A DNA stretch of 64,000 bases from Owenia fusiformis (GCA_903813345.2 CAIIXF020000007.1:1867730-1931729), one strand, 5' to 3'; positions 9,771 through 23,135 are shown, numbered from the stretch's first letter. Notes: generated from the letters alone by a model not told the origin. Program-made: numbers and translations.

Positions 9771-10919
9771 ATGAGAAAGCAATCTGTTATCAAGACAATT
9801 TGTGTTTTATCATTATGTGCACTTTACTGCTATACTTTATGGCACCAACACAAAACAACAACAAAAAATTTAAAGAAGAAGGCAGTGGACTTAGATGGCA
9901 GTGAAGAGATTGCAGATAGTGATATTCACACCTTAACATATAATGACATTGAGAGCCAGTATAGCAATATGTATGATAATGCAATAGATGGTGGCATCCA
10001 ACATGTAGAAACTTGGAGAAACAAGCAAGTGAAAGACTCAACACAAAAAGACGAATATTCCCAAAATGAAGATCTAATGCGAGCCAATTCAAAAAAGAAT
10101 CTATCCAGTTATGATCGACTGAATGCAACAATGAAATCCAGACTACCTCGGTTTATTCTAGGAGGTGTTAAAAAGTGTGGAACGGGAACATTAATGACAT
10201 TTGTAAATCGGCATCCTCAGATTATTCGTTCTCAACTGGGGGGATTTTTCGCGGAGTTTGTAAGTTTTAGTCAAGGAACTCAATGGTATTATAACAAAAT
10301 GGTAGTGCCAACAAAGGATCATGTTGTCCTAGAAAGATGTAATGGATGCTATGATACATTACAAGCTCCTTGGAGATTAACAGAGACACTGGGACATGAT
10401 GTCTATATAATATGGATAGTCAGAGACCCTATGGATCGTTTGGAATCTGAAATAGCTCAGCAGATATCTAACAAAGAGAACCAGTTCACCCCGGAGAACA
10501 TCCTATATAAATCCAAAGAAAATATCACACATAATCAGATAATACGACGTGGACTTTACGACATCTTTCTCCAACACTGGTTACATTATCTCCCGTTAGA
10601 CCACTTCCTTTTCATTGAAACATCCGATTTCATCAAAAAACCATGGGTGGAGTTAAACAGGCTAGAGAGATTCATGAATTTGACAAGATTTTTCAATGAG
10701 GATATGTTTATACCAGGAGATGGACGAAAAGATTTCTATTGTATCCGTAACACCAACTTAACATCCAAAGGTGAAGTGACATGTATGGGCGATGGAAAAG
10801 GAAGGGAGCATCCTAAATTTGATACTGAAACGGCTGAAATATTAGAAAAATTTTACCTTCCACATAGTAAAGCTTTTTTTGAAAAGATACAACATAGTTA
10901 CAAATGGAGAGGCACTTAA
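9771..10919 (+). CDS. Heparan sulfate 3-O-sulfotransferase-like type II membrane protein, copy B
   Basis: 382 residues, single exon, the tandem paralogue of the gene at 7433. By eye, about 14 residues differ (~96% identity), including D33N, T52I, R53H, G145V, V162A, L164F, S300R, K337T and I350F. The signal anchor, PAPS loop, RDP site, cysteine pair and KGREHP motif are all kept. Like copy A it has LGGFF in place of the catalytic E-x-H-F-F segment of HS3ST. My hand count gives roughly 15 non-synonymous and 9 synonymous changes, weaker constraint than typical but not pseudogene-like. The upstream extension ATG of copy A is not in frame here, which supports the start chosen for both. Confidence 0.8.
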   Translation: MRKQSVIKTICVLSLCALYCYTLWHQHKTTTKNLKKKAVDLDGSEEIADSDIHTLTYNDIESQYSNMYDNAIDGGIQHVETWRNKQVKDSTQKDEYSQNEDLMRANSKKNLSSYDRLNATMKSRLPRFILGGVKKCGTGTLMTFVNRHPQIIRSQLGGFFAEFVSFSQGTQWYYNKMVVPTKDHVVLERCNGCYDTLQAPWRLTETLGHDVYIIWIVRDPMDRLESEIAQQISNKENQFTPENILYKSKENITHNQIIRRGLYDIFLQHWLHYLPLDHFLFIETSDFIKKPWVELNRLERFMNLTRFFNEDMFIPGDGRKDFYCIRNTNLTSKGEVTCMGDGKGREHPKFDTETAEILEKFYLPHSKAFFEKIQHSYKWRGT

Positions 10920-11911
10920 CTGTTTTTATTACCTATTATTCAATTTGTATCTGATAAAAACTGCTAGTTTGATTTATTCTTTCAAAATATGATACCTCAT
11001 TAAAATGTAAAAACAATAGATCACTTGACATATGTAGAGAAAAATGAACATGCACTTTGAAAATGAACTTAGACTCAATCAATAGAATAATACAATTATG
11101 TAAATGTAAAACACAAAATTTGTATGTAAGGTTCTACTTTCCAAATCCATTCCAACTCTGCACAAAACATTTCTTAGATTTTTCACTCAAACTTCCCTTA
11201 TAATCTTAACCATATTCAGAGCAATTTAAAGGGAGTTTTACCGAACAGGATATAAAGAAGTTTTACTTGTTCTTTGTGCTCAATATATAGATTTGCACAT
11301 AAAACAACTCAAATCAATATTTAACATTGTAGGTCTAGTACATTGATAGTGGATTTTCAAAAGCTTTCTTTGAGAATAAATAAAATATAAATAATATAAA
11401 TGATTAAAATTTTAGCCTCACCATATTCTATATTTGTACAGGATGATATGAACAATTAATTTTAATTTGTCGAGAGAGTGATATATTATTGGAAAACTAC
11501 ATCCAATGGTGTTTCTGTGTTAATTTGGTGTAACACATAATTCAAACAATAACACATATTGATTATGAATAAAAATATTTGCAACAATGAGTCTAGACAA
11601 TTAAACTCAGACAGAATTTGTATGAGAAGAAACCATCTTGAAAAGAACCTTAAAGGTCATCAAACTAATTGAGAGAGATATGCTCAAAGATTTTTATGTA
11701 ATTTATACAATTACAACTACCAACAATAATTATTGAAACTGGGAATTGAATGAATTTCACACCTCTACATTTTCTGCTATAAGTAGCTTACAATCATTTC
11801 ACAATCAAAATCCCATAAAAGCCTATGAAAGCTCCATTTGTAATCATTAAGATCAAAACAGCAGCAAAACTGTAAAATCATCTTTAGTCACAAGTCAGAT
11901 GGTAGACATGG
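10920..11911 (+). other. 3' flank of sulfotransferase copy B
   Basis: Copy of the non-coding 3' flank of copy A, including the AATAAATAAA cluster near 11376. Nothing else seen. Confidence 0.6.
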
Positions 11912-11951
11912 TAGACTGGCCATTCTGATTAATTTTTTGCATGTGTGGTAA

Positions 11952-12136
11952 TACAGTAAAACCTGTCTTAGTGAACACCCCTCTATCTCTGTAGTGAGCA
12001 CCTGCCTCTAATGGACACCGTTTCTCCGCACATTCTCCAATGACTTCTCTATAAATTACACTCTCTGTAGTGAACACCTACCAACACTGAACGTTTTCTT
12101 CGGCAAAAAATGTTTATATACAGATGTTTTACTGTA
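11952..12136. mobile_element. Tc1/mariner-type MITE (CAGTAAAACCTG family), copy 1
   Basis: Left end TACAGTAAAACCTGT, right end ACAGATGTTTTACTGTA. CAGT-starting inverted ends flanked by TA fit Tc1/mariner miniature elements. The interior repeats GTGAACACC. No coding capacity. Confidence 0.6.
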
Positions 12137-14209
12137 GTATTCTCTATTGATACAGCTGCTGAACAATCAGACAAGTTGAAATTACTCCGAAATGATCTTG
12201 GTTAATTTAGATAATATATATCTGTTGTCTGATTCATCAATTCAAACTATTTCCCAGTGCATAAAAGAATTGATCGAGATTACAAGATACCCTTACTTGT
12301 ACATTGGTAAAATCATTAAACTTTGACATATCTCACAAAAATATATTACAATTACAAAATCATACATTTAAATAATCTTGTATTATTTATTACCTTAACA
12401 TGCAAGATAAGCAGAAAATAATATCGCAATTTATGTCGGTTAAATAAGACCTTTGAACTTCACTCAAGTAGACCCATTTAATGTATTTTAAATAATATAT
12501 TTTCAATATTAAGTACAATATATAGGAGGATAGGAAACCCAAAGAAACAATACAGAACATATAATTATTCAGATTCTGGTCATGTTTGCATTTTTCTATC
12601 ATTTTATTTTATTTTCAATATCATAATGTACTTTTGAATTCTTGCAATAATTAATGATGTTATAAAGTACAAATACTCGTAATAAATTTATGTCATGTAA
12701 AAACAAAAGATAAGTAATGTTTCATATAATAAGTAGTTGTGTTGATTTGATGAATCATACTGATAAACATCAGCAATATGCTGTTGGTGAAGTAAAAATA
12801 AGAAAACAGAATTTAAACCATGCAAGGGATTTTGATATTTTATGACTACATATCAAATATTAAAATTACTGGTTCTTTTGGTTTACTGGTTTCACACTTA
12901 AAAATCGTTTACATGTAGATTTAATTTGACATGCGACCAAATAATAACCTTGAGAAAATATATGAATTAAGTCTAAATAATATTTCATGACTTCTCAATT
13001 TTTAATTGAATTCTTTAAAAAGCCAAACACATATTAAGATATTGTGAAAGGGGTTGTAGAAGGTCGATATGAGTATGTATCCTCAACTGAACTCTCAGTC
13101 TCGAGAGACAGCGGATCAATAGCAAAATTGTTACATTGGTAAATTGCGTGTTTGATGTGTTCTGTATAATATGCTGTTTCACAACTTTTCTCATACCATT
13201 GCGCTAGTATTCCCTACTGATGAACAAAAGCAAAATACTATAAAGACTATCAACATACTGCAAGTCTAAAATGAATATATGTACTAGTTATACACTGATG
13301 AGTCTGGGAAGTAATGTGGTCCTAGAGATGAGCCTGCACTCTGAAAAACACTTTAGGGCATGACTGTAACCACATTTAGGCTAACCCCATTGTTGTGACA
13401 GACACACAAAATTATTTGGGTATTTTAAGTAGGCAGGCATAAATCTGGGATGCATCTCTTGACAAAAACTCCTTGAATTCAATGTTATTCCCAAGCTAAA
13501 TCCATATACATATAATGAACTATAGCATCGGGGCATATAGAGGCAGAATATTGTCACAAGACCCTAGAATGATAAATGGTGAAATATGAGATTTTCTGCA
13601 TGGTTAGTGAAGCCAATATCAATAAATTTGAGGTCCATAATATGGTGATGTCATACAACTTTAATAATTTCTGATCCTTATAAGCCTGTTCTACTGCTCG
13701 GAGGTAAGCAGCTCATCTGAACCACTGCTAGAACTTAAAGGCCATGATCTGGTCAAACAACCACATTCTGAATTCCAATCTCATTTTTTGGTATTATAAA
13801 TCCTTATCATGATGATTTTTTAAACAGACCATTGTTAAAAAATAAATAGAGATAATTTACAATATTTATCACTAATATACATGGTAATTGTGCTATTAAT
13901 ATAGCTTGTGCTCAAACATATTCTGATTTATAAAAATGTACTCTAAAACACATAGACTCGGCTTTAAAATCTTATTAATATACATGTACATATAATCTGT
14001 ATCATTTAGAAGTTCAATGAGTATAGTTTTACTTTAAGTTATAAATCATGCAGATCCAATTAACTAATTGACCCTAGATTTTGTAACCGATACCCTTGAT
14101 CTATCATAAAGATTATATCCCAAATGATGTATTGCATCATTATAAAAAATACAATACAATTCCCAAAAAGAAAACAAACAGAACACAAATATAACAAACA
14201 TTGGTTAGA
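12137..14209. other. Non-coding stretch
   Basis: AT-rich sequence with many short stops in all frames. I see no gene or clear repeat. A short palindrome around TCTCGAGA lies near 13100. Confidence 0.4.
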
Positions 14210-14370
14210 GTTACACAGCAGGTTTTATAGCTTCATTACAAAGTATTTTGACAAAAGTCAAGTTGTACAACAAGGATTCTTGAGGAGTTACACAGGCACA
14301 AAATCCTTTGTTACATTTAGTTTTTTGTCAAAATGCTTTGTAATGAATGGATTTAACCCTGCTGTGTAAC
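14210..14370. repeat. 161-nt imperfect long hairpin
   Basis: The two halves are inverted copies: GTTACACAGCAGG at 14210 pairs with CCTGCTGTGTAAC at 14358-14370, and TTCATTACAAAG, TTTTGACAAAA and ACAACAAGGATT each have a matching complement in order. Arms are ~70 nt with a small loop. It could be a MITE or encode a hairpin RNA. No clear TSD. Confidence 0.55.
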
Positions 14371-17300
14371 ATGTACCATTATCATTCAATCATGGCACAG
14401 CATTATACTACACAATACAATCAATTCTACAAGAAAACAATGCAAAGAAACATTGCTATGCATAACTTGTCATGAGCCTTGCAATAGAATACAAGGCATT
14501 AACATGCAAAATGTAACCATATGCCATTTGTTACAGACACTGAATGCTGAACATCAAATGCCAAACACCAACTGCCAAACATCCTACCTACTACCAAATA
14601 ATGTAAGCCGAACACTGTCCATAAAAAGGTTGGAGACAATATGTCAGCATTTCTGGTGGTGACATAAAAACTGTTAGAAGGAAGTGATCTCTGTACAAAG
14701 CTAGTTTAGTTATGGCCGTGCTCAGCATAATTTGTGACACTGATATATGGCGTATATATTAGATTGATTTATATATGTATACACATACTTTATATTAATT
14801 TTTACCTGTTGAGAATATAGTACAGGTAGTGTTGTTATCACCTTCGACTGCACGCCATAGATCACACCATTTACATAAGTTAAGGTTTACTCAGCTTACC
14901 ACAAATAAAAAGAAATCTATTATAATATTGACATTACTTAAATGATCTGAAAAACAAACTTCAAATCATGTTTACCATTTTATTCCCAAATCCCTTTTTA
15001 TATGGAGGACTGAAGCCATAATTTATAGCATTCAGGTTCTCAAAGAACCCCAGACAGTCATAAAATGCTTTTAATGACTTTTAAAGTGAGTATTCTTATA
15101 AGCTTCTTGAACTTGGCATAACTATGAGGATCTGTTAGAATACCAACTATTTTGACAGAACATTACTCTAACTTCAAGAGAACATGAACTAAATATCTAT
15201 TAAGAAAATGAGCTAAAAATTGAAAAATCTAGTCTATGTCAAAGGGGCAAGCCCAACCAACAACAATTCTCAATTATCTAATACTTTTGTAATGGGAAGA
15301 GGTTAATCAGATGGATGCTTATACTTATTCTGAATATATATATCTATAAGTTTAAAACTAATTCTCAATGCAACTAGTCTTGCATGGAGCCCATGTGACC
15401 CCCGCATATACATCCCCTCTACATCCTGGAGGTGTTCAAGGGGAATGAGAGTTCAGAGGCTTGATCCAAAACTAATTGGCAATTTTAAAATTTCTAAATA
15501 TTCAGTAGTCTTGCTTCAATGCTTCATGACCCCCCCCCCCTCCTTAAGAGAGAATCAAGGGCCTTGGATCAAGACTAAATTTTCAGTTGATTCTGTGTCT
15601 GAGAAACCATAGACAAGCTAGTAGTTCCATTGGTTGATTCTTGTCAGGAATCCTATCAAAAAAGCAAAAAACTAAGGATGCCATGGCAAGTCTAGGGATA
15701 ACACGTTGATGTTCAGCAAAAGAACTTTAAGTAGACGCTGTCTGCGGTTTAGTCGATTTTAAATTCTAAGAAAAATGAAAAAACTATCCAATTTAGCATT
15801 TACTGTTTTGGAAAGGTCTAACTTTTTAAAAGCATGAGAGCAAAAGGGATTCTAAAAAGTCACAAATTTTCTACCATATACTAATGAGACACTTCTTCAG
15901 ATTTTATCTCTTCAGATACAGAAATGTAAAATAACTGATAACCTAAACCAGGTTTTCTGTTATTTAATACTCAAGATTGTAGGTACTGAGAAAAAGCTTT
16001 CCCACAGACAGTTTACTTAGTGTTGTTTTACATATAAGAACCCATGGGTGCTATCATATTTACAAGTGTTGAATGACTCAATGTTAGAACATCTGAATAT
16101 TCACTCTTCTTTTAGCAAAATAAAGGACAAAACTCACATTCATGCTATGCTCATAAAAATAAAACCATGCTGTATTAATCCTTCAAACTTTACAAAGTGC
16201 ACAACAAATGTTCAAACCTCATCCATGTGAAATATAAGGCCAAAAGAACAAAAATTGGTAATATGAGAGCAACAATTTCAAGATTTTTTGGACAACCCTT
16301 GTATATGTATAATGACTATGAAAAGCAGACCATGAAATAAAGAGAGCAGATCAGCTTTAACAATATGAATCAGTCTAAAGAGTTATGACTTGTTCACTGA
16401 AAGAAAGACGTATCTGACCTATTTTTATTTATAGACTTAATGTAACACAAAGGGCAATCTTTGATATACATTAACCATGAATCAAATATGTAAAAGCGAC
16501 AACATGTTTCAACTTATATGTCCCTTATTACTCAATTCTACTCCAATATAATATCTCATGATATCTTATCCAATGGTGAAGAATATTAATGCCAAAAATG
16601 TGAATGGTATAAATGTGATGATGTAAATTCTCACATGCATATCTTTGAGGGCAAATTGAATATGACAATAATCTTTTGTACACATATTCTTATATCTTAA
16701 AAATGGTAATAATGAATCTAGTAAGTAGGCAATGTAACATATACACCATGAGAGTCAAAAAGTGCATGAGCAGTTAAATGTGGTCCTCCAACCAAGCAAT
16801 TAAGGTTCATAACTGAAATCTTAAATACAGCAATAACCGCACTTACCTTAAGCTAGATTCCAAAGCATTATAGAATAAATACATATTCCAGTAACTCTTA
16901 AGAAAAAAATGCTTTCTGCACTTACCATATATCAATGTTAATATCCTGGTCTATTGTTTTAATATATATAAATATAACATGTACCCAATATACATCCTAT
17001 ATATGAATCAATATATAGAACAATCCATTTCGTGCTTCTGCTAAATAACAGCCTGTCAATAGAACTGTACCTTACTTGAATGTGATGAAGTAGGAGTGTT
17101 CCCTTAAATTTTTGAAAAGTAATCAACATGTTAGGGACTGTGTCAAAATATCAACACTAAGCGTATGAGAATTTTTTGTCACTTTGTTCTTTACTCCCCC
17201 TACTCCTTTACTGTAATACTATATTTGGAAAGATTTTAGGCTCAATAAACTTGACTTCATAATTTGCATATTCTGATATTTGGACATCATTCTTTATCTT

Positions 17301-17951
17301 TAAGGACCTCAAGAGATCTCTATGAGGTGCTTAAAAGTCATATCTACTGTTTTTTCAACAGTAAACTGATACTTAAAAAAATTCAAAACATACCATCTAT
17401 GGTACTTTTTTTATCTTAGATAAACACACTTCTAAAGTGAAAAGACCATTTCAGTCAAAATAATCATTGTCATGAGACTAAATAAGATAAGACAAAGGAC
17501 CCTCAAAACATACTATGAAACATCAACTGGGATTTTGATATCTCATGATTTCATAAAGCATTTTAAATTACATCCGTGTACAATAATTGTATTACAGCGT
17601 CTCAAAGAACTTATAAATGAATTCAATTCTGACTGCTCCTATTGAACGATTAAGCTTGTTTTGATAAACCTCTGATTTCTTTTGAATGACCAACATTATT
17701 TTGATAAATAATATTGATTGGTTTACAAGTATTTGTGCAAATGAAAACTTATTTAAATTAGGGCTTAGAAATTCATATGTGTTATAAATTATGAATAACA
17801 GATTTGCTAGCAAGAATATTTGGAAATATATGAATGAAATATATAAAAAAAAAATATGACATTATTTAATTTTATCACACTCAAATATTGCATTAAATGT
17901 TCCTACCAAGCACTATGTACAGTATAAGCTATGATAGCATTCACATCCATG
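14371..17951. other. Non-coding stretch
   Basis: No gene seen. A C-run lies at 15531-15540. The rest is AT-rich with no ORF of note. Confidence 0.4.
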
Positions 17952-18097
17952 TACTGTAAAACCTGTCTAAGTGGAACACCTTTTGTACTTCCAGTAGTGT
18001 TCCACTAAGAGAGGTTCATTTAATATAAGGTCAGTTTGTCCTTGGACTCTGAAAAGGTTTACTAACAGAGGTGTTCCACTTTACAGGTTTCACTGTA
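17952..18097. mobile_element. Tc1/mariner-type MITE (CAGTAAAACCTG family), copy 2
   Basis: Left end TACTGTAAAACCTGT, right end ACAGGTTTCACTGTA. The interior is itself partly self-complementary (AGTGGAACACC against GGTGTTCCACT). Confidence 0.6.
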
Positions 18098-20649
18098 TTT
18101 GAGAATAGAAGCACATGTCATGAGATATTGAGTGTACTGTGGTACATTGAGAGCCAAAGCCTTATAATTCTATACATTGTACAGTGATATAGAGCTTTTA
18201 AAGAAGCAAGATCAAATAAAGAAGCTTAATCAAACTATTGGAAAGGGTAAAGTTGTTCATATGCTGTACCAATATTCATAAATCATCTATGCAACTAAAT
18301 ATATCATAACTTATTCTCTTCATTCATAACTTGACCTGGGACCTCATTTTCCTTGCTACTGTTTTAACATCAATGACTTCTCATGTTTTTACATCACAAT
18401 ATCAACAGATGGTAGATATATAGCATGTTGTTTTCATAGCATGGGTGCAACTGCATTGAAACAAAAACACACATTACATATAAAACCATGTGTCATTACA
18501 CTATATATAATGATATGATGGTACAAAATATTACCACAGCCTTTGTTTAAAGCATTTCAGAAACAATGCATGAACATTTCCCAGGGTGGATTGTCTTAAC
18601 AAGCCCATAAATAGCACTTTAAAACATCTTCTGGGTGACAATATATGCAATTCAAGTCCTGTTTATTCAAGAAAAGGCAGGTTGACATTATATTCCAGTG
18701 AAATTGACAAATTCAGTTAATGTGATGAATCTCAATAGAGTTCCTGCCTCAATTTACCTTTTGGAAAATAATGACAAACACTCTTTATACCATCAAAGAC
18801 TTCACTTTTATGTAGTATGCTAAATGTATTCATTGTATTTCTTCTAAAAGGGAACTTCTTCTTTGTTGGTTTAGAACTAGATTCAAGGTAACAAGCAAAC
18901 CCCCACTTTGCCAAAAATTCTTTCAAAATCTATACAGTTTTTCACCATTCTGTGCACTTTCAAGTGATTTTAAGCCAAAGTTGTCCAATGTGAACCCCTC
19001 CAGGGGTAAAAGCTGTCTGGTTGAATGCTACCCAGTAAATTGACTAATCCTAGTCAGAGAGTCGGAATTATGCCAATAAGCACAGGGTATGCTTTAGTTT
19101 TTCTAGTGTCAAATTAGATTCACAAAATAATGAATTAATGTGTTGAAGGAGAGTCAAAAAACTGAGCTCTGACTTAACCACATAATTGTGTCAAATTATC
19201 TCTGGTGAATCACAAATTTTTTATTGGGAAAAATCAATATAAGTAAAGAAAATAGTTGGAAATTTATTTTGTGAAATGTTAAGGAAGAGTGGGGTAATTC
19301 AAAAGGAAAAATCAACATATATGTTATATTTTGGGTGGGGGTAATGAATGAATATTTTTGTTTCGTAAATTAAGGAGTGAAACACTGAGTAAGAAATTCA
19401 CCATTTTTGGAAAATACTGGTGTTCTTATATGTACCCTTAATTATTTACATGCAAATTAAGGAATATGGGGCATTAAAGCTTAGCTAAGTATCAATGGCA
19501 CGTGACCCATAATAACTCAATAACAGGTATGACAATTTCAATACACCACAGTGGCAACACAACCAGGAAGACTAACAAAAACATCACTAAGGAAATATAT
19601 CTGAAACTTATCCCAACAAAAGCAATTTCACTAAGGACTGTGTTACTCCTTTCGTTTCTATGGAGATCAATAAAATCTTGAGTTAAACAGATTATGGATA
19701 GTCCTCCATCGCGGCTTACATAATGAACTTGTCAGAGTCTTCGCTGTCATTGTCAGAATAATTGAAAGCATATTGGCATAATTTACATCAATCTTACTAT
19801 TGAACTCCACTTCAATAACGAAATACTCCGTTAGGATTGTTATTGTGTCTGCTACCCTGTAACACGTTGGCTAAATGTACAGTACTACACTCTGAGTACA
19901 ACAAACGATTTTATAATTGAGGTTGAAAATTAAATGAAAGGTTCACTACCCTAAATAATACCTAGCAATTAAAATGTCCACATACCTGAAATGATTTTCT
20001 TTCCTGTAGGCCTGGTTTTCATCAAGATCACCAATGTCTTACACTTATCCTTAATTCACCCTATTTGTCTGGTTTAAGCAGATCAATTAGATACAATAAT
20101 ACAAATCTTGTTCTGAACTCAATATCCAAGTATCCAAGATATTCCAAGTATCTTTCCAACTCTGTAAGTATCAACTTGTATTAAACCAACATGTTCCTCG
20201 TTGTAATGCTTTGATTTATAGATAATGGGAATCTCACTTGTCCCATATTTTGACAGTTAATATCTTATGTATAATTATGTATTGTCTTTATGTATTGAAG
20301 GCTCTAATATACTCATACACCATAACTGACAATGTTTCTTGTACTCTAGTACAGTCGTACTCTCAAGTTTTACCGATTTGTGCTATGAATATTGGTGTCG
20401 GGTACTAATCCTGTATTAGTGCTTTATACTGAATTAATCGGAATAAATTGAATAAACCACAAATGTAAACTGTATTTATTTAATCCAGTTGAACATATAG
20501 AATATCAAGCATATACAATAAAGCAACATGTTTGAGAAGTGTACCTCCCATTAACATGATTCAATTGAATATTTAATAGACATTATTTAGAAGAAAGGCA
20601 TGTTCTAAAGTGAAAAGTACAAGCTCTCAAAGAGAATCAATAGGCTACA
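18098..20649. other. Non-coding stretch
   Basis: AT-rich DNA with no supported gene or RNA. Confidence 0.4.
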
Positions 20650-20651
20650 TA

Positions 20652-21730
20652 CAGGGTGTCCGGAAAGTAAAGATACAAATGCTCTTGTTTTAAGAGATTA
20701 GGGTCTTTTGAAATGAAACTGCTACAGATTGTAGAGGAAGATTATTACAATATATCTACCAACTTTCATCACATATAGTCTTAACGTGTTCAAGTTACGG
20801 TTGTTATGGTTACGGCTGTGAGGGGTATGCGGAGCAGTTCCAGAACATTGCTAAAATGTCAAAAATTGCTAAAATACAATCATCTGAAAAAGCGTTTTTT
20901 GTCGTATTTTCTATCAATGTTTTGCTAATTTTTGTTTGTTGTTTGTATTATTACTGCCATAGTTTCTTCTTTTATATAATCTGCAATGATGTCATTGTTA
21001 CATATCAGAACTATTTCATTTCATTAACCAGTATAATCAAAGAAATATCATACAAGTGTTTAGAAAAAACAGCCTCTGGATTTAGTTGGAAAGTCAATAT
21101 TGCATCTCCATAATACACCCATTCTCAAAGCAAAGAAAACAATTCTTACAATGGATTGTCTTGACATTAAACCTTTCTATGCAATGCCCCATATTCGCCT
21201 GATAGAGCCTTTTTTGACTTCTACCTTATGACCATCTGAAAGCAATATTTGTAAGAAGTTCAACATACAAAATGAGTCTCAGCTGGAAGTCAATGCTATA
21301 AGCAATTTGAGAGACGGACAGCAATGATTGTGTCAAGTCTTTGAATGGGCGGTCAAGATGCACCAAAAATGTTTAGATAATGGGGAAAATATTGAATATT
21401 CAATGATAGTAGTTATATGAAGAGATCAAATAATGTTACGGTACTAATCCTTATGCTGTTGTAGTACATAATTTGATGTAATATAGGAATAAATGGAAGA
21501 ATGCCAAGATGCTATGAGCAGGAAAGAGATTTGTAAAACACACGTTGCTCCACATACCCTTGACTCCCATTACCATAACGACCATAACTTTTTCATTTTA
21601 AAACTAAAAGCCATGACCGTTGCAGGATATATTGCTATAATGTCATTCTACATTCTGGAGCAATTTCATCTCATAACATGTAAATCTCTTAAAATGAGAG
21701 CATTTGTATCTTTACTTTCCGGACACCCTG
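20652..21730 (+). mobile_element. Mariner-like element relic with long TIRs, 1079 bp
   Basis: The ends CAGGGTGTCCGGAAAGTAAA and their exact complement at 21711-21730 are flanked by TA on both sides (20650-20651, 21731-21732). The inverted repeat runs nearly perfectly for ~48 bp and more weakly to ~85 bp. The size fits a decayed mariner/Tc1-class transposon. A broken + strand reading near 21289-21398 (VNAISNLRDGQQ, stop, then HQKCLDNGENIEY) resembles the C-terminus of DDE transposases of this class. No intact transposase remains. Confidence 0.65.
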
Positions 21731-21732
21731 TA

Positions 21733-22511
21733 TACTATATACATCATCTATACTGTATAACTCGGATCTATAGTTTTTCATATAGCAATCTCTGATCACT
21801 TTCAATGCATGTAGCAGACCAGAACATAATAACATAGATTTAATGAGTCAACCTTATGACTTTTAGAGCTTTACTTGCAATAAAAGCAAAGCAGTGTGCC
21901 AAATGCATCTTTTGTATGTTGTCAGGTTGATTTTTATATGGTATCCAAACAAATATAGCTTCATTGCACATGTATTCAATCCCCTTAGAATGTACCCTAT
22001 CCTGTTACACCTCTCTACTGTAACTCCCTAAACGTCATGTAATACTTTTCACAAGTTCTTTAAGGTAGGCCCCAAGGATAAAATTTGCAATGGACTACGG
22101 ATATCATCTTATTTTCATATTTTCTTTCTTTAAACAATTTCTTTGTTAACATATTTCTATCTTATGCATATTTTCTAATTGTCTTAAATGGCTCAGTTCT
22201 CATATTCAAGTATGCACGTAAAAACCTTAATATCAATATTGCACTCTGTCTACCTAAATGGCACTTTCTACTCAGAGCAGATGCATCCAAATTTGCTGAA
22301 TTTATTCCTATCTCACTCTTCAAACAAACATTGGCTTTTACCATAACATTCTCCCGATTCTTTATTGGCTAGTCATTGTTACCCTCTAACTATTGCTAAT
22401 TGCTAATAAGTTTACAGATCAATACTGACAAGGTCTTAATGGCCTTAAATAGATCTTTCATGGTCTTCTCCATCAGTTTGATTGTGAATTGAATATGAAT
22501 GGTTTTCTGAT
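21733..22511. other. Non-coding stretch
   Basis: No gene seen. The open frame at 22085-22372 is hydrophobic, low in complexity and unsupported. Confidence 0.35.
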
Positions 22512-23135
22512 TACAATAGCGAAACCTGTATATCTGAAGACATCTCAATGTGAAAACTTTTTCTTGGTCCCAATTGTGTTACCTATTCTTGACTCACATA
22601 TTAAGATACCTTGAAATGTGAACACCTGCTAATCTGAACACTTTTGACTAGTGTTGTCGCGATTAATCGATACATCGCGATTTACATTGCCAAAGCTGAT
22701 TCTGGCGATGCCTGAAACAAAACATCGATGTTTTTAAAAAAAAAATTGCTAAAAATCACCCTTTCTTATCTTATCTTGACGCAAATCGCTTACCTTTCTC
22801 ATGTCTTATTTCATTTTCCAATGTTTTCTGATATTCTTTCGCTTTAAAACTGTTTTAGCCAGTCGAAATGAACCATTAATCTAAAAAATTACTTTACTTT
22901 CATTTCACCGTTAGTAGACGTTCCCGGATGTACCGGATGTTCGGTATTTTAGTGCATTAGCGTTCGGTATTTTAGTGCACTTTTCTCGGACTTTTTCTCG
23001 ATGTACATCGCGATGTGCATCGCGATGTGCATCGATGTTTACTACTGAAAATTGCCGATGCATTGATGTACGATTATGGCACATCGCGACAACACTACTT
23101 TTCACCATTCCCAGTGTGGTGTTCTTGATTTGATA
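22512..23135. mobile_element. Tc1/mariner-type MITE copy 3, split by an hAT MITE
   Basis: The left part (22512-22640) reads GCGAAACCTGTATATCTGAA...GCTAATCTGAACACTTTTG. The right part resumes after 23105 with CATTCCCAGTGTGGTGTTC, matching the GATCTCAGAGGTGTTCAG part of the intact copy at 63464. The terminal right end is eroded. Confidence 0.5.
22649..23097. mobile_element. hAT-type MITE with 8-bp TSD
   Basis: The TIRs are TAGTGTTGTCGCGAT and ATCGCGACAACACTA. Flanking 8-mers CTTTTGAC (22641-22648) and CTTTTCAC (23098-23105) match at 7 of 8 positions, as expected for hAT. The interior is rich in ATCGCGATGT repeats. No transposase. Confidence 0.75.

Larger units (their letters stand above)
9564..11911 (+). 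repeat. Tandem duplication unit 2 (sulfotransferase unit)
   Basis: Second copy of the ~2.33-kb unit, with small indels (for example an extra CATTCCAA near 11148) and scattered substitutions. Similarity to unit 1 ends near AGTCAGATGGTAGACATGG. Confidence 0.85.

Noticed and set aside
7452-10131. Minus-strand 113-codon ORFs conserved between the two sulfotransferase copies
   Set aside because: Antisense shadows of the sulfotransferase ORFs; their conservation follows from the duplication.
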